From positions 57,407 to 121,406 of the forward strand of contig JAGVMP010000004.1 in NCBI GenBank assembly GCA_020053735.1: DNA of 64,000 bases. The letters are read 5' to 3'. The notes under the pieces were generated by a model. It was not told the DNA's origin and ran no database searches. It worked only from the letters and a program-made list of their open reading frames with translations. The stretch comes from Pseudomonadota bacterium. Its GTDB lineage: Bacteria; Pseudomonadota; Gammaproteobacteria; Burkholderiales; Methylophilaceae. This document shows, piece by piece, positions 38,371-47,775 of the stretch (position 1 is its first letter; every line of letters starts with the position of its first letter). The translations under genes were made by a program, and so were the position numbers.

Positions 38371-40125
38371 TTATGCTACAAATTCTTTTTGGTACAACTT
38401 GGTGTAGTATCCATTTTTTGCTATTAATTCCTGATGGCTACCCGCTTCTACAACCTCACCTTGTTCCATCACTAAAATTCTATCGGCATTTTCAATAGTG
38501 CTTAGGCGGTGCGCAATGACAATGCTGGTACGATTCTGCATTAACGCATCCAGCGCCGCTTGCACATGTTGTTCCGATTCTGTATCCAGCGCACTAGTGG
38601 CCTCGTCCAGTAATAATATTGGCGCATCCTTTAAAATTGCACGGGCAATGGCAATGCGCTGACGTTGCCCGCCTGAGAGGCGCACACCTCTATCGCCAAT
38701 CTCGTTTTGCAAGCCGTTAGGAAGCTGCTGAATAAAGTCCCACGCATGTGCAGCTTTAGCGGCTTCTATCACCTCTGCCTCACTAGCGCCGCGCAACGCA
38801 CCATAGGCAATGTTGTTAAAAATAGTGTCGTTAAATAATATAATGTCTTGGCTGACGAGTGAGAACTGGCTACGCAAGTTTTTGAGTTCCAGCGCACGAA
38901 CATCGATACCATCAAGTAAAATTAAACCTTGTTGTAGCTCATAAAAGCGTGGCAATAAATTCACCAACGTCGTTTTACCCCCACCAGAACGCCCCACCAG
39001 CGCGACTTTTTCACCTGATTTTATGCTAAAACTCAAATTATCAATCGCTGGTTTTTTGGTGTTGTCGTAACGCACTGTGACATTTTTAAATTCAATCTCG
39101 CCACGCGCACGTGCTATGGTTTTGTCGCCCTCGTTCAGTTCGGGCGGCGTATCAATCACCTCAAACACACTTTGCGCGGCAGCTAGCCCCACTTGAAAAT
39201 CCTCGTTGGCGGCAGTGATATGTTTAATAGGTGCAATCAGCATCAACATTGCGCCGATAAAGGCGGCGAACTCGCCTACCGTAAAACGCCCCAAGGCGTA
39301 ATACACTACTAACGCCAATGCAAAAGCTGCCATAATTTCTATGACTAAGCTACTTAAGCCAGCAATACGCGTCGTGCGTAGCTCTAGTTGACGATTTTTA
39401 ACCACCACATTGCCAAAACGCTCATTTTCGTAATCTTGTGCGCCAAAAATTTTAACAATGCGCTGACCTGAAATCGCTTCTTCTGCAACTTTGGTCATCT
39501 CACCCACACCTAGCTGCACTTTTTGCGCATTGGCACGTAGCTTAGGTGTCATTTTCCCTAAATATAGCGCCATAAATGGCGTAACTACCGCAAATACCAG
39601 TGTGAGGCGCCAATCTAAATAGAGCATATAGCCAATGAGGCCGATGACCGTCAGCACGTCGCGCAATACATTCAGGGCGGCACGTGTACAGGCGCTAGAA
39701 ATCCGCTCAGTATCATAAGTGAGTTTAGAAACCATCACGCCAGTTTGATTATTATCGTAGAATCCAGCTGAAAGCTGCATCATTTTGGAAAAGGCGGCCT
39801 TGCGCATGTTTTCTACAATCTTGCGCGCTATCAATTTCATGCTATAAGTAGAAATAAAACCAGTCAATCCGCGCAGCGTCATCAAGCCAAACAACATAAT
39901 AGGTAATAAACTGAGTTTGTCCGCCGATTGCTTAACAAATCCTTCATCAGTGATCTGTTTGATAAGCGCCAAGAAACCTGTATTGCTAGCAGCTAAAACA
40001 GCGGTGGCGGCGATGGTGATAAAGAAGTAGATCTTTTGTGCCCATATATAACGAAACAGCCGCAGGTACAATCCTTTGGCGTTTGCGATATGCGGCTTAT
40101 CTTTTTTACGAGAGGATTTCGACAT
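38371..40125 (-). CDS. msbA: Lipid A export ATP-binding/permease protein MsbA
   Basis: A 584-aa half-transporter that flips lipid A-core across the inner membrane. The N-terminal six-helix ABC membrane domain runs to about residue 310; the nucleotide-binding domain has Walker A GRSGGGKTTLVNL, signature LSGGQRQRIAIA and Walker B ILLLDEATSALD. A short basic N-terminus (SKSSRKKDKPH) precedes helix 1. Its place between exbD and lpxK supports the MsbA assignment over other type I exporters. Confidence 0.96.
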   Translation of the reverse strand: MSKSSRKKDKPHIANAKGLYLRLFRYIWAQKIYFFITIAATAVLAASNTGFLALIKQITDEGFVKQSADKLSLLPIMLFGLMTLRGLTGFISTYSMKLIARKIVENMRKAAFSKMMQLSAGFYDNNQTGVMVSKLTYDTERISSACTRAALNVLRDVLTVIGLIGYMLYLDWRLTLVFAVVTPFMALYLGKMTPKLRANAQKVQLGVGEMTKVAEEAISGQRIVKIFGAQDYENERFGNVVVKNRQLELRTTRIAGLSSLVIEIMAAFALALVVYYALGRFTVGEFAAFIGAMLMLIAPIKHITAANEDFQVGLAAAQSVFEVIDTPPELNEGDKTIARARGEIEFKNVTVRYDNTKKPAIDNLSFSIKSGEKVALVGRSGGGKTTLVNLLPRFYELQQGLILLDGIDVRALELKNLRSQFSLVSQDIILFNDTIFNNIAYGALRGASEAEVIEAAKAAHAWDFIQQLPNGLQNEIGDRGVRLSGGQRQRIAIARAILKDAPILLLDEATSALDTESEQHVQAALDALMQNRTSIVIAHRLSTIENADRILVMEQGEVVEAGSHQELIAKNGYYTKLYQKEFVA

Positions 40126-40163
40126 GCGTATTTAGTCGAATTAAGCGATATGGTTGGGAATGA

Positions 40164-40586
40164 TTAAGATCCTGCTGCGGTTTGGGTAGCAAAGGTAATG
40201 TGCGTGTAATTAGCCTGGCGTGACGCCTCCATCACATTGACCACGCTTTGGTGTGTTGCCTTAGCATCTGCGCTAATTACAATGGTGGGATCTTTGCCAT
40301 TGCCTGCGGCTTTGGTCAATGCACCTGCAATTTGCGCTACATCGCCACCTGCTACTTCGTTGCCGTTTACCATGTAACGACCACCTGCATCTACTTCTAC
40401 TGTAATGACTAACGGCTTATCGACCGGACTACTGGCTTCTGCCGTGGGCAGATTGATTTGCAGCTCGCTAGTGCGGGCAAAAGTGGCACTGACGATTAAG
40501 AAAATAATAATCACCAGCAACACATCAATCAACGGCACTAAGTTGATTTCTAACTCTTCATGCGCTTTACCGCGTTGAAAATTCAT
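40164..40586 (-). CDS. ExbD/TolR family biopolymer transport protein
   Basis: A 140-aa protein with one N-terminal membrane helix (INLVPLIDVLLVIIIFLIVSATF) carrying the conserved Asp that takes part in proton coupling, followed by a periplasmic domain. It forms the proton channel with the ExbB/TolQ-like product of the gene upstream (three nt gap). Energy transfer to TonB or a related partner is the family role. In many betaproteobacteria this pair sits beside msbA-lpxK, so the real target may be unrelated to siderophore uptake. Confidence 0.93.
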   Translation of the reverse strand: MNFQRGKAHEELEINLVPLIDVLLVIIIFLIVSATFARTSELQINLPTAEASSPVDKPLVITVEVDAGGRYMVNGNEVAGGDVAQIAGALTKAAGNGKDPTIVISADAKATHQSVVNVMEASRQANYTHITFATQTAAGS

Positions 40587-40589
40587 ACG

Positions 40590-41195
40590 TTACTTTCTTT
40601 CACCATGCAGAATTTCTACTAGTTTAATCGCCTGCTGTTCCATCTCGACTAATAAACCGTCCACTTTGCCACGGAAATAGCGGTAAGCAATCATCGCAGG
40701 CACCGCTACCACTATACCAGCCGCCGTGTTATAAAGCGCCACAGAAATACCGCGCGCAAATTGCGCCACATCGTGACCACTATTGGTAAACGAGCCAAAC
40801 AACTCCACCATGCCGATAACAGTACCTAACAAGCCCAGCAAAGGCGATACAGTAGCGATTGTACCCAACGTAGGTAAGTAGCGTTCTAGCTTGTGCGCCA
40901 CGGCGCGGCCAGTTTCTTCAATTGCTTCTTTGGTGATTTCGCGTGAGCTTTTAGCATTTGCCAGTGCACTCGCAAACACTTGCCCCAGCATAGAATGACT
41001 TTCTAGCTTGCCTAATGTTTCTTTAGTCACGCCACCTTGTGCCAGCCATTTTTGCACCTCTGGCAACAAGTTGCTTGGTGCCACTACTTCATCGCGCAAG
41101 GCCCAAAAACGCTCGCCTATAATTGCCAGCGCAATAATTGAAGCAATAATTAATGGCCAAATTGGCCAACCAGCCGCTAAAATAATTTCCCACAC
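40590..41195 (-). CDS. MotA/TolQ/ExbB family proton channel protein
   Basis: A 201-aa three-helix inner-membrane protein with the conserved TolQ/ExbB block (LPTLGTIATVSPLLGLLGTVIGMVELF) and ALYNTAAGIVVAVPAMIAYRYF. It pairs with the ExbD-like protein. The start is GTG at 41195, preceded by AAGGAG seven nt upstream. Three direct repeats lie just upstream in the 120-nt gap after comEC and may be regulatory. Confidence 0.94.
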   Translation of the reverse strand: MWEIILAAGWPIWPLIIASIIALAIIGERFWALRDEVVAPSNLLPEVQKWLAQGGVTKETLGKLESHSMLGQVFASALANAKSSREITKEAIEETGRAVAHKLERYLPTLGTIATVSPLLGLLGTVIGMVELFGSFTNSGHDVAQFARGISVALYNTAAGIVVAVPAMIAYRYFRGKVDGLLVEMEQQAIKLVEILHGERK

Positions 41196-41208
41196 AGCAA
41201 AACTCCTT

Positions 41209-41247
41209 AAGTCAAAAACCGCAAGTCAAAAACACTAACTCAAAAAC
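41209..41247. repeat. Three 11-bp direct repeats upstream of exbB-like gene
   Basis: AAGTCAAAAAC (41209-41219), AAGTCAAAAAC (41223-41233) and AACTCAAAAAC (41237-41247) are spaced at an exact 14-bp period. They lie 14 to 52 bp before the exbB GTG, next to the Shine-Dalgarno. They could be a regulator-binding array or a leftover of slipped replication. Confidence 0.55.
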
Positions 41248-41315
41248 ATGTGCCACTTTAGCTTGAAGCTGGCTTTTGGGCAAGTTTCTTTATTAAAGCC
41301 TTGCCAGTATTTCAT

Positions 41316-43790
41316 TCAGTATTTATCGTGCCAGTAACGTGGCTGGCTCTGGCGCAAAGCATTCACGCTGATATTATTTATTCGCGTAAAATCTAGTGTC
41401 AGCGCACCTTGGAAGTCAGATCGATGAATCAGCGCGCCACTTTCCTCATACCGCTTCTCTATCAATGGCTTGGGATGTTTAAAGCGGTTTAAATAACCCA
41501 CAGTAAAAATAACATGCTGCGCGCTAACCGCTTGCACAAATTCGCGTGTTGAGGAGGTTTTACTGCCATGATGCGGCACAATGAGCACGTCACTTTTTAA
41601 GCGAGAGAAAATATCTTCTCCCGAAGCCTTATCTACATTGGCTTGCAGGGCAGTATCTTCGATAACATCTTCAAAAAGTGCATTTTCTGCCTCTTTTTCG
41701 ATATCTCCTGTTAATAGCAGACTGCCGAATTGGCTGCTCACCTTCACCACACAACTGCGATTATTGTCTTTAATATTGGCGTTTTCATAGCTGGCTAAAG
41801 TTGGCGCAAGCACTTCAAATTTCACTTGATCCCACAACCACGTTTGGCCTGCAAAGCATCGTATTGATTTTTTCGTACTGATTTCATGCAAGTTATTATC
41901 CATGCCGAATGAGCTTATCAACCAAGTCACAGGCAACTGTGCTAGCACTGACGTCGCGCCACCACTGTGGTCAGCATCATCGTGACTCACGATAAAACCA
42001 TCCAATTTTTTAATGCCGACTCCACGCAAAAACGGCACCACAATGCGACTGCCCGCATCGCTCTGTGTCGAAAAACGTGGTCCAGCATCATACAAAAATG
42101 TGTGATCTCTAGTTTGCACCACCACCGCCAAACCTTGACCGACATCTAACACCGTCGCGCGCATTTCACCTTTGGCAAGTTTGGCGGGACTGACAAAAAA
42201 TAGAGGCAGAAACAAAATGAAGCCTAACCAACGTTGTGGAAAACCACGCGGTAACAGCAGCCAAAGTACACCGAGTACTGCCAATAGCAGCGCCCAAATA
42301 GGCGGCGCAGCCTGTTGCCAAGTGGGTAAGTCTGATAAAAACACTAAGCCCTGCATGCATATTTCCAAAACGAAATGCGCCGCATGTAAAATAAAATCGA
42401 CAGGCATCAAGCTGCCCAAAATGGACAATGGCACGACCAATAAGCTGATGACAGGAATTGCAAATGCGTTAGCAACGGGCGAAATAATGGAAGCTTGACC
42501 GAACATCACGATGAGCAAAGGTAGTAACCCAAGCGTAATCGCCCACTGTGTATGAACTGCAGTTTTAAACGCAGAAAACGGCTTTAAGCGCCCTACCGTG
42601 ATGTAAGCAATTAAAGCCACCGCACCAAACGACAGCCAGAATCCAGGTGCAATTACCGCCCAAGGATCAACCATCACCACAACTAACACAGCTATAGCTA
42701 AGGCGCGCGAAATGGCCAAATTTCGCCCAAATAATAACGCTATGGCAAAGGTAGTGAGCATCAACAAGGTACGCTGTGTGGGTACTGACATGCCCGCCAG
42801 TAGTGCATAAACAACAGCGACCAGCAAACCTGCAATGGTGGCAACTTTGCGCGCAGGCATGTGCATGACTAAACTGGGAACTCGCCGCCATATAAAACTA
42901 GCCATGGCAAACGCCAACCCTGCCAGCATGGTAATGTGCAGCCCAGAAATACTGACGAGATGATTCACGCCCGTGCGCAGAAATACATTCCACTGATCTT
43001 GGGTAATTTGGCTATCATCCCCTACCACCAGCGCACGAATCACACCAGCGTAAGGCTTATTTTCCAGAGTTTGTGAAATTCGACTGCCGACTTTTTCGCG
43101 CAGATTTTCTACCACATACGTTGGCCGCCACACAAAATTGGTAAGCTTTTTATAGCCGCTCTTACTATGAACACTGCCAGTGGCACGCATATTTTCGGCC
43201 AAAGCCCACGCTTCGAAATCGAAACCATGTGGATTGTAAGTGGTATGCGGACGTTTCAAACGAATGGTAAATTGCCAACGCTCGCCAGCATGAAAATGGT
43301 TGCTGGCACTTGGCGCATTTTCTGGCCTTGGCGACTTCACATTGCGATAAAAATTAAGTGAAATATGCTGTGGGACATGTATTTGATTGAATGGTGCTTG
43401 CGGCGTCAGAATCTTTTCCACATCAAACTTAAAGCGCTCGCCACGCTCGGTGACCTCTGGCAAACTCGCTACAACGCCAATCACATTGATGCTTTTTTGC
43501 TGCCAATCTTTGGGCAACTCATCGCTTAATCGAACAGCTGCAACATTGGCAGCCCATACAAAACCCAGCAAACCTGCAACGAGCAGGTTGCCAAGGTTTT
43601 TTAAGACTTTTTGATTTACACCAAGCTGATGTAGTGAACGATTAAAATAAATTAAAATGGCAAGGCTGGGAGCCAATATCCATAAGGCTTGCAGGCCAAT
43701 GAAAATACTAGGGAAATAACTATCATAAAGACTGGGCTGTTGTTGCAACAACCAAGCGCCAAACACAAACCCCAGCGCAACTAACACCAT
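41316..43790 (-). CDS. comEC: DNA internalization competence protein ComEC/Rec2
   Basis: ComEC is the inner-membrane channel for single-stranded DNA in natural transformation. The 824-aa product has N-terminal membrane helices with a DUF4131 region, the central Competence domain with many helices (starting near VGDDSQITQDQWNVFLRTGVNHLVSISGLH), and a C-terminal metallo-beta-lactamase-like domain with HDDADHSGG and VPHHGSKTSS motifs. All parts appear intact, so DNA uptake is plausible. PilT and PilU are encoded in the same window. The 5' part contains a 39-nt repeat copy. It starts four nt after the lolD stop region, so the genes are adjacent on one strand. Confidence 0.96.
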   Translation of the reverse strand: MVLVALGFVFGAWLLQQQPSLYDSYFPSIFIGLQALWILAPSLAILIYFNRSLHQLGVNQKVLKNLGNLLVAGLLGFVWAANVAAVRLSDELPKDWQQKSINVIGVVASLPEVTERGERFKFDVEKILTPQAPFNQIHVPQHISLNFYRNVKSPRPENAPSASNHFHAGERWQFTIRLKRPHTTYNPHGFDFEAWALAENMRATGSVHSKSGYKKLTNFVWRPTYVVENLREKVGSRISQTLENKPYAGVIRALVVGDDSQITQDQWNVFLRTGVNHLVSISGLHITMLAGLAFAMASFIWRRVPSLVMHMPARKVATIAGLLVAVVYALLAGMSVPTQRTLLMLTTFAIALLFGRNLAISRALAIAVLVVVMVDPWAVIAPGFWLSFGAVALIAYITVGRLKPFSAFKTAVHTQWAITLGLLPLLIVMFGQASIISPVANAFAIPVISLLVVPLSILGSLMPVDFILHAAHFVLEICMQGLVFLSDLPTWQQAAPPIWALLLAVLGVLWLLLPRGFPQRWLGFILFLPLFFVSPAKLAKGEMRATVLDVGQGLAVVVQTRDHTFLYDAGPRFSTQSDAGSRIVVPFLRGVGIKKLDGFIVSHDDADHSGGATSVLAQLPVTWLISSFGMDNNLHEISTKKSIRCFAGQTWLWDQVKFEVLAPTLASYENANIKDNNRSCVVKVSSQFGSLLLTGDIEKEAENALFEDVIEDTALQANVDKASGEDIFSRLKSDVLIVPHHGSKTSSTREFVQAVSAQHVIFTVGYLNRFKHPKPLIEKRYEESGALIHRSDFQGALTLDFTRINNISVNALRQSQPRYWHDKY
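43661..43699 (-). repeat. 39-nt ATGGATATTGG element inside comEC
   Basis: Read on the minus strand (sense for comEC) the core ATGGATATTGG is at 43673-43683, preceded by CCTGCAAGCC and followed by CTCCCAG. About 30 of 39 positions match the intergenic consensus. The encoded residues are LQALWILAP, a third reading of the motif. Confidence 0.55.
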
Positions 43791-43794
43791 ACTG

Positions 43795-44472
43795 CTAGGC
43801 GCTAAATTGTGTCAGCTTGCCATCTTCGAGCCGATATTGCCGCTGCATTTTGGCCGCCAGTGCCAAGTCATGGGTAACGACAACTAAGCTAGTATGTTGC
43901 GCTTGGTTAATCTCCAATAGTAAATCAAACACTTGGTTAGCGGTGACGCGGTCTAAATTGCCGGTTGGCTCATCTGCCAAGATACAGGCGGGTTGGGTGA
44001 CAAGCGCTCTGGCCAGAGCAGCACGTTGCCGCTCTCCCCCTGAAAGCTCACCTGGCATATGCTCCAAGCGATGCGCCAAGCCCACTTTTTCCAGCATGAC
44101 TTTTGCACTTGCTAAAGCCTGCTCGCTAGACAAGCGGCGAATTAACAAAGGCATTGCGACGTTTTCAATCGCAGTGAATTCTGGCAACAAGTGATGGAAC
44201 TGATAGACGAAACCCAGCGCCTGATTTCTAAGTGCGCCTTTTTGTGCCTCGTTTAATTGGCTTAAATTTTTGTCCATCAATGCTACGCTACCACTACTAG
44301 GTGCATCTAAGCCGCCCAATAAGTGTAGCAGCGTGCTTTTGCCCGAACCTGAAACCCCGACAATGGCAATTTGCTCTCCTGCACTTATCTGCAAATCAAT
44401 CCCGTTAAGCACCGCCACATCTAAGCCGGTGTAGGTTTTGCACAAGTTTTGGCAGGTAATAATATTACTCAT
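43795..44472 (-). CDS. lolD: Lipoprotein-releasing system ATP-binding protein LolD
   Basis: LolD powers release of outer-membrane lipoproteins from the inner membrane with LolC/E. Walker A is [16 protein letters not shown], the signature [15 protein letters not shown] and Walker [12 protein letters not shown]. The track start (44556) lies in the upstream repeat; the ATG at 44472 ([14 protein letters not shown]) is the right one, with GAGAG eight nt before it, giving 225 aa. It follows lolC after an inverted repeat. Confidence 0.95.
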   Translation of the reverse strand: MSNIITCQNLCKTYTGLDVAVLNGIDLQISAGEQIAIVGVSGSGKSTLLHLLGGLDAPSSGSVALMDKNLSQLNEAQKGALRNQALGFVYQFHHLLPEFTAIENVAMPLLIRRLSSEQALASAKVMLEKVGLAHRLEHMPGELSGGERQRAALARALVTQPACILADEPTGNLDRVTANQVFDLLLEINQAQHTSLVVVTHDLALAAKMQRQYRLEDGKLTQFSA

Positions 44473-44485
44473 AGCAAAATCTCTC

Positions 44486-44622
44486 AAAATGATGCGTTTG
44501 AGATGCAGTGCGAGGCGCACGGAGCGCAGAAGTTGAGATAGTACGGGGTTGTACATCGAAGCTGTGAAGACTTAAATTAAACGTCTCGCGCAACGAAGTC
44601 AATGCGCTCAAAATCATCATTT
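44486..44622. repeat. Stop-anchored inverted repeat, copy III, between lolC and lolD
   Basis: This element of about 137 nt ends on the lolC stop codon. Outer arms AAATGATGCGTTTGAG and the complement of AAATGATGATTTTGAG pair at most positions. The inner part AGATGCAGTGCGAGGCGCAC and the centre GTAC-GGGGTT-GTACAT match copy I (487-605, minus strand), while the outer arms do not. It sits inside an apparent operon, so it may modulate lolD expression or mRNA stability. Confidence 0.7.
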
Positions 44623-45881
44623 TACTCATACCTTAAGGCCTCAGCAGGATTGATAGTCGAAGCTTTATAGCTAGGGTATAGCGTGGCTAGCAAGCTTAAT
44701 ATAAACGACATGACGACGATGGTAATGACATCATTCCACTCTAGTTTAGAAGGCAAATCGCTGATGTAATACACATCTTTAGCCAAAAACTGCACCTTAA
44801 ACAGGTTCTCGATAAACGGGATTATCGTATCAATATTCAGCGCAATAATCACACCCACCACCGCACCGATGAGGGTGCCAATCATGCCGATAAGCGCGCC
44901 TTGCACGATAAAAATACCCATAATGCTACGCGGACTCGCGCCGAAAGTACGCATAATGGCAATGTCAGCACGCTTGTCTGTCACCGCCATCACCAGCGTA
45001 GAGACAATGTTAAATGCCGCAACGGCGACGATTAAAGTCAGGATAATAAACATGACTTTCTTCTCTAGCTGTACCGCTTTAAAAAAGTTGGCGTGTTGCT
45101 GCGTCCAATCAGTGACATAGTAATTGCCATCTAATTTTTGGGCTAATTTTGCTGACATTTCTGGCGCATCAAATAAGTCATTCAGCTTTAAACGTAAGCC
45201 GGAAACATTGTCTCCCATGCGGTATAGCTTGGCAGCGTCATCCATATGAATCAGTGCAAGGCCAGCATCATATTCGTACATACCAATTTGAAACAAGCCG
45301 ACTACTTTAAATTGCTTGATGCGTGGCACCACCCCTGTTGGCGTAAACTGACCTTGTGGCGCCATCAGCACCACTTTTTCGCCGATTGAAACGCCTAGCA
45401 ATTGCGCTAAATCGGCGCCCAGCACCACGCCAAATTCACCTGCACGCAAGTCAGCCAAACTACCTGCTTTCATATTTTTGCCTAAGTCAGCCACCTTATC
45501 TTCTTCTGCCGGCAACACGCCACGCACTAAGGCGCCCTGCACCGCCTGGCCATAACTCAACATACCTTGCGCCATGACATAGGGTGCGCTGGCGATGACT
45601 TCGGGTTGGCTTTTTAGCTGTGCTGCCAGCACTGGCCACTCACTCAACTGATTATTGGCGCCAGTAATTTCCAGGTGCGAGGCTACGCCCAAAATACGGG
45701 TGCGCAACTCCGCCTGAAAACCATTCATCACCGAAAGCACCACAATAAGTGCGGCCACACCCAGCGCAATACCGATCATGCTGGTAAGCGAAATGAACGA
45801 AATGAAATGATTTTTGCGTTTTGCCCGCGTGTAGCGCAAGCCGATAAGCAGCTCGTAAGGCAGTTTATTGATTAAAGACAT
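44622..45881 (-). CDS. lolC: Lipoprotein-releasing ABC transporter permease (LolC/LolE type)
   Basis: A 419-aa permease with the MacB/FtsX topology: an N-terminal helix after LPYELLIGLRYTRAKRKNHFISFISLTSM, a periplasmic domain of about 220 residues, and three C-terminal helices (VMFIILTLIVAVAAFNIVSTLVMAV onwards) ending NPAEALRYE. Only one permease gene is present, so it may act as a LolC/E homodimer (LolF-like), as in many betaproteobacteria. A perfect 15-bp hairpin ends two nt before the ATG and takes the place of a Shine-Dalgarno. Confidence 0.94.
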   Translation of the reverse strand: MSLINKLPYELLIGLRYTRAKRKNHFISFISLTSMIGIALGVAALIVVLSVMNGFQAELRTRILGVASHLEITGANNQLSEWPVLAAQLKSQPEVIASAPYVMAQGMLSYGQAVQGALVRGVLPAEEDKVADLGKNMKAGSLADLRAGEFGVVLGADLAQLLGVSIGEKVVLMAPQGQFTPTGVVPRIKQFKVVGLFQIGMYEYDAGLALIHMDDAAKLYRMGDNVSGLRLKLNDLFDAPEMSAKLAQKLDGNYYVTDWTQQHANFFKAVQLEKKVMFIILTLIVAVAAFNIVSTLVMAVTDKRADIAIMRTFGASPRSIMGIFIVQGALIGMIGTLIGAVVGVIIALNIDTIIPFIENLFKVQFLAKDVYYISDLPSKLEWNDVITIVVMSFILSLLATLYPSYKASTINPAEALRYE

Positions 45882-45883
45882 AA

Positions 45884-45920
45884 ATAGAATCTTAGCAGTT
45901 TTATGCTGCTAAGATTCTAT
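45884..45920. terminator. Perfect 15-bp hairpin directly before lolC ATG
   Basis: ATAGAATCTTAGCAG and its exact complement flank a 7-nt loop. On the minus strand it lies 40 nt after the preceding gene's stop and two nt before the lolC ATG. No T run follows. It may be a terminator for the upstream gene or a translation control element for lolC. Confidence 0.5.
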
Positions 45921-45960
45921 GACGATTGAAAATTTGCGATTATCTTAATGAAGTGCTGAG

Positions 45961-47649
45961 TTAAGCTGGCATTGCCACGCGTACCCAATCGCGCTGTTTC
46001 ATTAAAGGGATACCCATTTCCAGCACCTGCTCGCTACCTTGTAGTTTTACCGAGACTTTGCTGCCACGCTTATACTCACTTCTCGGCACAATAAGGGATG
46101 CACGATTTGATTTATTATCGTCCTGTTGGTCAAGTAACAAACCAACGAAAGTATTAGTCTCATTCACATTAATTTCACCAGCATGGGCTTTGCTATCATC
46201 CACATAATATCCCTCTACCGCTTCAGATAAATTGTTTTTGCCTAAACGGCCAATTTTAACTGAGGTGCCATGTGTACCAATAATTTCCAAGCCTGCCCGA
46301 TAATTACCATTCGCTTGCTTACGCACACTTTTAATCTCAGCAATGACAAATACTTTTTTATTTTCTGGCGAGGTGTAAGCAATCAGTTTACCGGCTTCAA
46401 TCCATTTACTATAAGTTTTACCCAACTCTACACCAATGCCCTTTTCACTTTCATCAACCAACCACCAATTCTCACTACCCGCCTCTGCGCGGCTCGCCTG
46501 ATAAGCACTAGGTGCTTTGTCTTTATTACGATAACTGGCCAATTTCATTTCAAATTCAAAGCTATCTCTAGGCTGCGGCTTTTCAAACAAGCTCGCATTG
46601 GCATCACCTAACAGACGGCAAATATTGTTTAAGCCATAGATAACATGAATAAGCTTGTTCTTTTTAAGGCGCGTTTCTTTTCTACGTTGGCGCTCATATC
46701 CCTCCGCACACCAATCAACGCGCAGTTTTTTAAATAGCTTAACCAATGACTCGGTTGAGGCCATTTTCTCTAAGCCAAACTCAGCCAACGCTTTATCTGT
46801 ATTGGCTGCGCATAAATAAGCCTCAATTAAATCGATTAAACGCGTCACACGCCAAAAGCGATATTCTGAAAATTTTTCTACCGAGCGTATGCGCTCAGGA
46901 CCTTTATCACTCTCCATATTAATAAAGAAATGATGTTTATCGCGTTTAAATCTGTTTACCAATACTGGATTGGTTGCCCAGACCTTTAAAATTTGTTCAG
47001 TCAACTGAATTTGCAAGCGACTATAGTTACCTTTATGCAAAGTAGACATCATAAAACCTTGTTTTAACAAACTAGCTAAACTGGTTTCTTTTCTCTGATG
47101 CTCGTATAGAAATAAATTGGTATTGAGTAATGACAAATTCTCAGCACATTTGATGACTTTACAAACATTAGTCCAAGTGCATTGCGGTGCCGGCTGGTCA
47201 TCAAAATAGCGCCATTTTGTCATCGAAAAAGCCGCATTGAGCAATCGAGCTAGCGCCAAAGTCAACGTTTCGTCACTCAGTAAAATCTTGGTTTGCGCTT
47301 GGTAGTAATCTAGAAATTGTGTATAGGCCAAATACAATTGACGCTGATATGCGTACACCGCATTATAAATATTAACTTCCGATTCATTGTTTGATTTCAA
47401 TAAATTCAAGTACTTAATCGTAGTCCTCTTAGCCTCACGATAAGTTTTTTGGTCAATTTCCAGCAAAACATCCAATTGGCGCTTCAGCGTCGCACCACGA
47501 TCAAACTTGATTTGGGCGATGTGCACCGTCGTCTCTTTTAAGGCATCGAGTTCATCCATATTGGTCAGCGTGTCCATCCATTCAAGATTTTTTTGCACCT
47601 CTTGATGATGTATCACGGTTTGTATTTTTTGTATGACACTTGTAAACAT
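45961..47649 (-). CDS. Large conserved hypothetical protein with PilZ-like C-terminal region
   Basis: A 562-aa soluble protein with no signal peptide. The first 370 residues are mostly helical (for example ATLKRQLDVLLEIDQKTYREAKRTTIKYLNLL). The segment WWLVDESEKGIGVELGKTYSKWIEAGKLIAY to YRAGLEIIG looks like a PilZ-type beta-barrel, but I see no RxxxR c-di-GMP motif in front of it. A further beta-rich tail ends at DWVRVAMPA. It could be an effector or adaptor in c-di-GMP signalling, consistent with the GGDEF-EAL gene in the window, but that is inference. Confidence 0.6.
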   Translation of the reverse strand: MFTSVIQKIQTVIHHQEVQKNLEWMDTLTNMDELDALKETTVHIAQIKFDRGATLKRQLDVLLEIDQKTYREAKRTTIKYLNLLKSNNESEVNIYNAVYAYQRQLYLAYTQFLDYYQAQTKILLSDETLTLALARLLNAAFSMTKWRYFDDQPAPQCTWTNVCKVIKCAENLSLLNTNLFLYEHQRKETSLASLLKQGFMMSTLHKGNYSRLQIQLTEQILKVWATNPVLVNRFKRDKHHFFINMESDKGPERIRSVEKFSEYRFWRVTRLIDLIEAYLCAANTDKALAEFGLEKMASTESLVKLFKKLRVDWCAEGYERQRRKETRLKKNKLIHVIYGLNNICRLLGDANASLFEKPQPRDSFEFEMKLASYRNKDKAPSAYQASRAEAGSENWWLVDESEKGIGVELGKTYSKWIEAGKLIAYTSPENKKVFVIAEIKSVRKQANGNYRAGLEIIGTHGTSVKIGRLGKNNLSEAVEGYYVDDSKAHAGEINVNETNTFVGLLLDQQDDNKSNRASLIVPRSEYKRGSKVSVKLQGSEQVLEMGIPLMKQRDWVRVAMPA

Positions 47650-47775
47650 TTTTCAATCCTATTCATTCAACAGCGAATAATGGTTGTACATTTGCAATCC
47701 GCGTGCCAACTTATTAATTGATACATTCACACATTTTTTAAATTGTAGTTTTTCAGCAGTTTTAATTAATACTGT

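Noticed and set aside
42172-42498. Plus-strand ORF of 108 aa inside comEC
   Set aside because: Antisense of the comEC membrane domain with a biased composition; no start signals.
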